The position numbers and the translations under genes were made by a program. A DNA stretch of 28,597 nt from Psychrobacter sp. (GTDB taxonomy: Bacteria > Pseudomonadota > Gammaproteobacteria > Pseudomonadales > Moraxellaceae), in assembly GCA_012270355.1 (NCBI GenBank), contig JAAXIL010000100.1, forward strand, positions 1 to 28,597. Reading direction: 5' to 3'. Positions within the stretch are counted from its first letter, which is position 1, and each line of letters begins with the position of its first letter. Positions 25,984-28,597 of the stretch are shown here, in pieces. Under the pieces are notes generated by a model that was given only the letters and a program-made list of their open reading frames with translations, was not told the origin of the DNA and ran no database searches.

Positions 25984-27354
25984 ATGCCCAAATCTTCCCG
26001 TACCCATGTCATAGAAACCCTGCTGGCTATTCAGCAAGGACAGTCGCTTGCGACCTTATTGACTAACCTGCTTGAACAGGTAACGCCTGACGACAAAGCC
26101 TTTGTTCATGCGTTGCTATTGACTACTCTTCGGCATTGGCATGCCACTGCCCGCCTTGTCGATAAGCTTGCCGACAAGCCCATTGATGAAACCCAAGTTC
26201 GCACGGCGATACAAGTTGGCATGACACAACTGCTTTATTTAGATGTTGCCGAACACGCCAGTATTTTTGAGACGGTTGAAGCGGTGAAACAAATCGGGTT
26301 TGCCCGAGCATCGGGATTGGTCAATGCCGTACTTCGTAAAGTGGCGAAAAACCCTGCTAAATACCGCAAACTTGCCGATAAAAATCATAGTTTACCCAAC
26401 TGGCTGGCTCGCCAACTCAAACAAGACTGGGGCGAGCAGTACAACGAGTTGACCCAAGCCTTACGTCTTGCTGCCCCAATATTTTTACGACCTAATACCA
26501 AGTTTTGTACGGTGCAAGACTATGAAAACTTATTGGATGACACAAATATAGAGCATGAAATCGTTTCGACAGGTTTGCAAAATGCTCATAGCCATGCTCA
26601 GGCGATACGGCTTAATGAAAGTGTAAAAATAAATGAGTTGCCGAAGTTTGCTGAGGGCTGGGTGAGTGTGCAGGACTTGCATGCTCAGTTGGCAGGGCAT
26701 TTGTTGTTGACAGGTTTATCAAGTGAAGCAAGCGAACCGCTTAATGTGTTGGATGCGTGCTGTGCCCCAGGTGGCAAGACGGCTCATTTGCTTGAATTGG
26801 CTGAACAAAATAGCCGTGTCAATAGCAAAAAGTTTCACATGAAACATTTAACTGCCATTGATAATGAGCCCAACCGATTACAACGAGTAAAGCAAAATTT
26901 AACCCGTTTGCATTTAGACGACGAAGCACTAATAACTATCCAAACCGCCGATGCCACCATTTTTGGACAAGAAAATTTCTCGCAAAAATTTGATGTCATA
27001 TTGCTCGATGCCCCTTGCACGGCAACGGGCGTCATACGTCGTCACCCTGATATTGGTTTGCTTCGTACTGAAGCGGACGTGTCGCAAACCGTCACCTTAC
27101 AAGCCAGTATTTTACATAATCTGTGGCATAGTTTGGCAGATGGAGGGTGCTTGCTGTATGTGACCTGCTCTATTTTGAAGGCAGAAAATGAAGAACAACT
27201 TGCTGAGTTTATGGCGACCCACGCCGATGCTGAAGCGGTTGATTTTGATTTGAACTTGTCCAACCAATTTAAACGCCCCATCGGTTGGCAATGTTTGCCG
27301 TTGGATGCTCACGGTGGTGATGGCTTTTATTATGCGATGCTAAAAAAACGGTAA
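25984..27354 (+). CDS. rsmB: 16S rRNA (cytosine-967 C5)-methyltransferase
   Basis: This 456-residue enzyme methylates C967 of 16S rRNA using S-adenosylmethionine. The N-terminal NusB-like RNA-binding domain covers about residues 1-135. The SAM-binding motif is DACCAPGGKTAHL from D257. Motif IV is DAPCTATGV with C345, and the catalytic motif VI is VTCSILK with C395, so both cysteines of the two-cysteine m5C mechanism are present. DGFYYAMLKK ends the protein as in the family. A short insert (about residues 280-290, NSRVNSKKFHMKH) next to the SAM motif contains a parS-like site. The gene follows fmt and is convergent with apbE. Confidence 0.96.
   Translation: MPKSSRTHVIETLLAIQQGQSLATLLTNLLEQVTPDDKAFVHALLLTTLRHWHATARLVDKLADKPIDETQVRTAIQVGMTQLLYLDVAEHASIFETVEAVKQIGFARASGLVNAVLRKVAKNPAKYRKLADKNHSLPNWLARQLKQDWGEQYNELTQALRLAAPIFLRPNTKFCTVQDYENLLDDTNIEHEIVSTGLQNAHSHAQAIRLNESVKINELPKFAEGWVSVQDLHAQLAGHLLLTGLSSEASEPLNVLDACCAPGGKTAHLLELAEQNSRVNSKKFHMKHLTAIDNEPNRLQRVKQNLTRLHLDDEALITIQTADATIFGQENFSQKFDVILLDAPCTATGVIRRHPDIGLLRTEADVSQTVTLQASILHNLWHSLADGGCLLYVTCSILKAENEEQLAEFMATHADAEAVDFDLNLSNQFKRPIGWQCLPLDAHGGDGFYYAMLKKR
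26832..26845. other. parS-like site 11 (inside rsmB)
   Basis: GTTTCACATGAAAC is encoded as KFHMKH in RsmB, the same peptide string as the recF copy. It is the outermost copy on the right, 13.5 kb from oriC. Confidence 0.6.
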
Positions 27355-27393
27355 AATCAGCTTGATTTAACCTTAAAAGTTTCGCTTTCTACT

Positions 27394-28482
27394 TTAATCC
27401 CCTTCCCGTAACTTCGCCATCGCAGGTGTTTGCACCACTTCCCAATCTTCCAAACTCAAATTCAAACTTGTCGTGTTTGTAGCATCGTTCACGTCATTTT
27501 TGGGTACAATAAACATGACGGCTAGCCCTTTGTCCCTTGCCATTTGCAACGCTTTATCATACGGCATGGCGGTGAGTGCCGTTGCCCACGCATCGGCAAG
27601 CATCACGCTGTCCGCTACCACCGACACCGACGGAGCACCGCCCACAATTGGATAGCCTGTTGTCGGATCAATCGTATGGCTATAGCGTTTGCCATCAAAT
27701 ATGACCGAATTACGATAGTTGCCTGACGTGGCAAGGTTTAAAGTTCCTCATTCCGATGGACGGATGCCTTCGATGGTTGCTCGAGCGCTGACGGTACTGT
27801 CAATCACGGGGGCATCAATGGCAATTTGCCACGGCTTTAACCCGTCATTCACGCCCTGTGTCGCCACTTCACCGCCAATCTCGACCATATAGCTGTTGAT
27901 TTCATAATCTTTCAATACGTCGGCAATCACGTCCACACCATAGCCCTTGGCAATGGCAGAAAAATCTAAGCCCACGCCGTCTTTGTCTTTTCGAATCGTC
28001 ATGCCATCTAATGTAATGCCATTAAAATCTAACAAGGATTTGGCTTGCGAGATTTCCATGTCACTTGGCGGACTGTTTAATCTATCCACCGTCATGGTTT
28101 TACCAAAGCCCCACAGCTCAACCAATGGCATCACCGTGGGGTCAAATGCCCCGTTTGATTGCTCGTAAACCTCTTTTGCAGTTGTCGTCACTGCCTCAAA
28201 ATCCGCACCCACCGTCATCACCTCATCTGCGGGTAAGCGGTTAAACTCACTGATTAGCGAATCATCTTGATAGGTCGACATACTGGCGTTGACTTGTTCT
28301 AACCGCTCATCAATGTCAGCTTTAATGTCTGCCTCAGAAATATTGTTGGGCATTTGATAGCGAATGTGATAACTCGTGCCCATTGTTTCGCCCTCTAAAT
28401 AAGCGTACTCGGGCGAACGGTCACAGGCGGTGAGGGTAGTTAGCGATATGAGAGTTAATAATAAGCAGGAAGCGTGTTTCAT
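27394..28482 (-). pseudogene. apbE: FAD:protein FMN transferase ApbE, interrupted by one in-frame TGA
   Basis: The reading frame spans 362 amino-acid-sized codons, the normal ApbE length. ApbE attaches FMN to threonines of flavoproteins such as Na+-NQR subunits, in the periplasm. The N-terminal part has a lipoprotein signal (C20 in LTTLTAC), GETMGTSYHIRY and FSAIAKGYGVD. After residue 244 the frame meets TGA at 27748-27750, then continues in the same frame with LNLATSGNYRN, RYSHTIDPTTGYPIV and the metal-site LADAWATALTAM, ending AKLREGD. All family motifs are present on the two sides, so the only lesion is the single stop. The truncated protein would lack the FAD/Mg2+ site and be inactive. 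Alternatives are a sequencing error or stop-codon read-through. Only 115 bp upstream remain in the window, with no further gene visible. Confidence 0.85.
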
Positions 28483-28597
28483 GATTGGTTGTAACTTAAA
28501 AACTGGTAGTTTAGCGTATTTATTATCTGTATCGCATAGGGTAATGATGAGAAAGGCAAAACTGTGACAAACAAAACCGCTGGCATATGCACCAAAA

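Noticed and set aside
27354..27368. AAATCA-GCT-TGATTT after rsmB as a terminator
   Set aside because: It has a short AT-rich stem with no T-tract on either strand.
27748..27750. Selenocysteine insertion at the apbE TGA
   Set aside because: ApbE has no conserved cysteine or selenocysteine at this place, which is a variable loop before LATSGNYRN, and nothing else suggests a selenoprotein.
28476..28489. GTTTCATGATTGGT at the apbE start as a parS site
   Set aside because: Only one half-site is present.

Overview
The window is the replication-origin neighbourhood of a gammaproteobacterial chromosome, most likely a member of the Moraxellaceae (Moraxella/Faucicola/Psychrobacter type). I base this on the gene set and order (gyrB-recF-dnaN-dnaA | oriC | rpmH-rnpA-yidD-yidC-mnmE), the AT-leaning composition, the long DnaA linker, and the extended GyrB and DnaN forms. 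The genus is an inference from protein style; I could not run a search. I saw no tRNA, rRNA, CRISPR array, prophage or complete insertion sequence.

Left of the origin (1-12807), dnaA, dnaN, recF, gyrB, mntP and rapA all lie on the minus strand and are read away from oriC. The only head-on gene on this side is an ABC exporter at 3164-5029. The gaps hold a good sigma70 promoter for rapA, an extended -10 and a structured leader for gyrB, a probable gyrB terminator, and a 137-bp MITE-like insertion between dnaA and dnaN.

The origin (12808-13362) is a 555-bp AT-rich gap. It has exact DnaA boxes, a long AT-only stretch, and a strong outward promoter for rpmH.

Right of the origin (13363-28597) the plus strand carries rpmH, rnpA, yidD, yidC and mnmE (ribosome, RNase P and membrane-insertion block), then nrdR, ribD and ribE (nucleotide-reductase regulator plus riboflavin synthesis), a CAP-domain lipoprotein, and fmt-rsmB (initiator-tRNA formylation and 16S rRNA methylation). 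A hybrid sensor kinase and an apbE gene run head-on on the minus strand. The apbE frame is broken by one in-frame TGA.

The most interesting layer lies over the genes. Eleven 14-bp parS-like palindromes (GTTTCAyrTGAAAC type) are scattered over 21 kb around oriC. Eight lie inside coding sequences and most have a TG/CA centre instead of the canonical CG. The 336-bp ribD-ribE gap combines two exact DnaA boxes, several near-boxes and two parS-like sites, with a third parS just upstream in ribD. It looks like a second DnaA/ParB landing site about 6.5 kb from oriC and is the best candidate here for an undescribed element.
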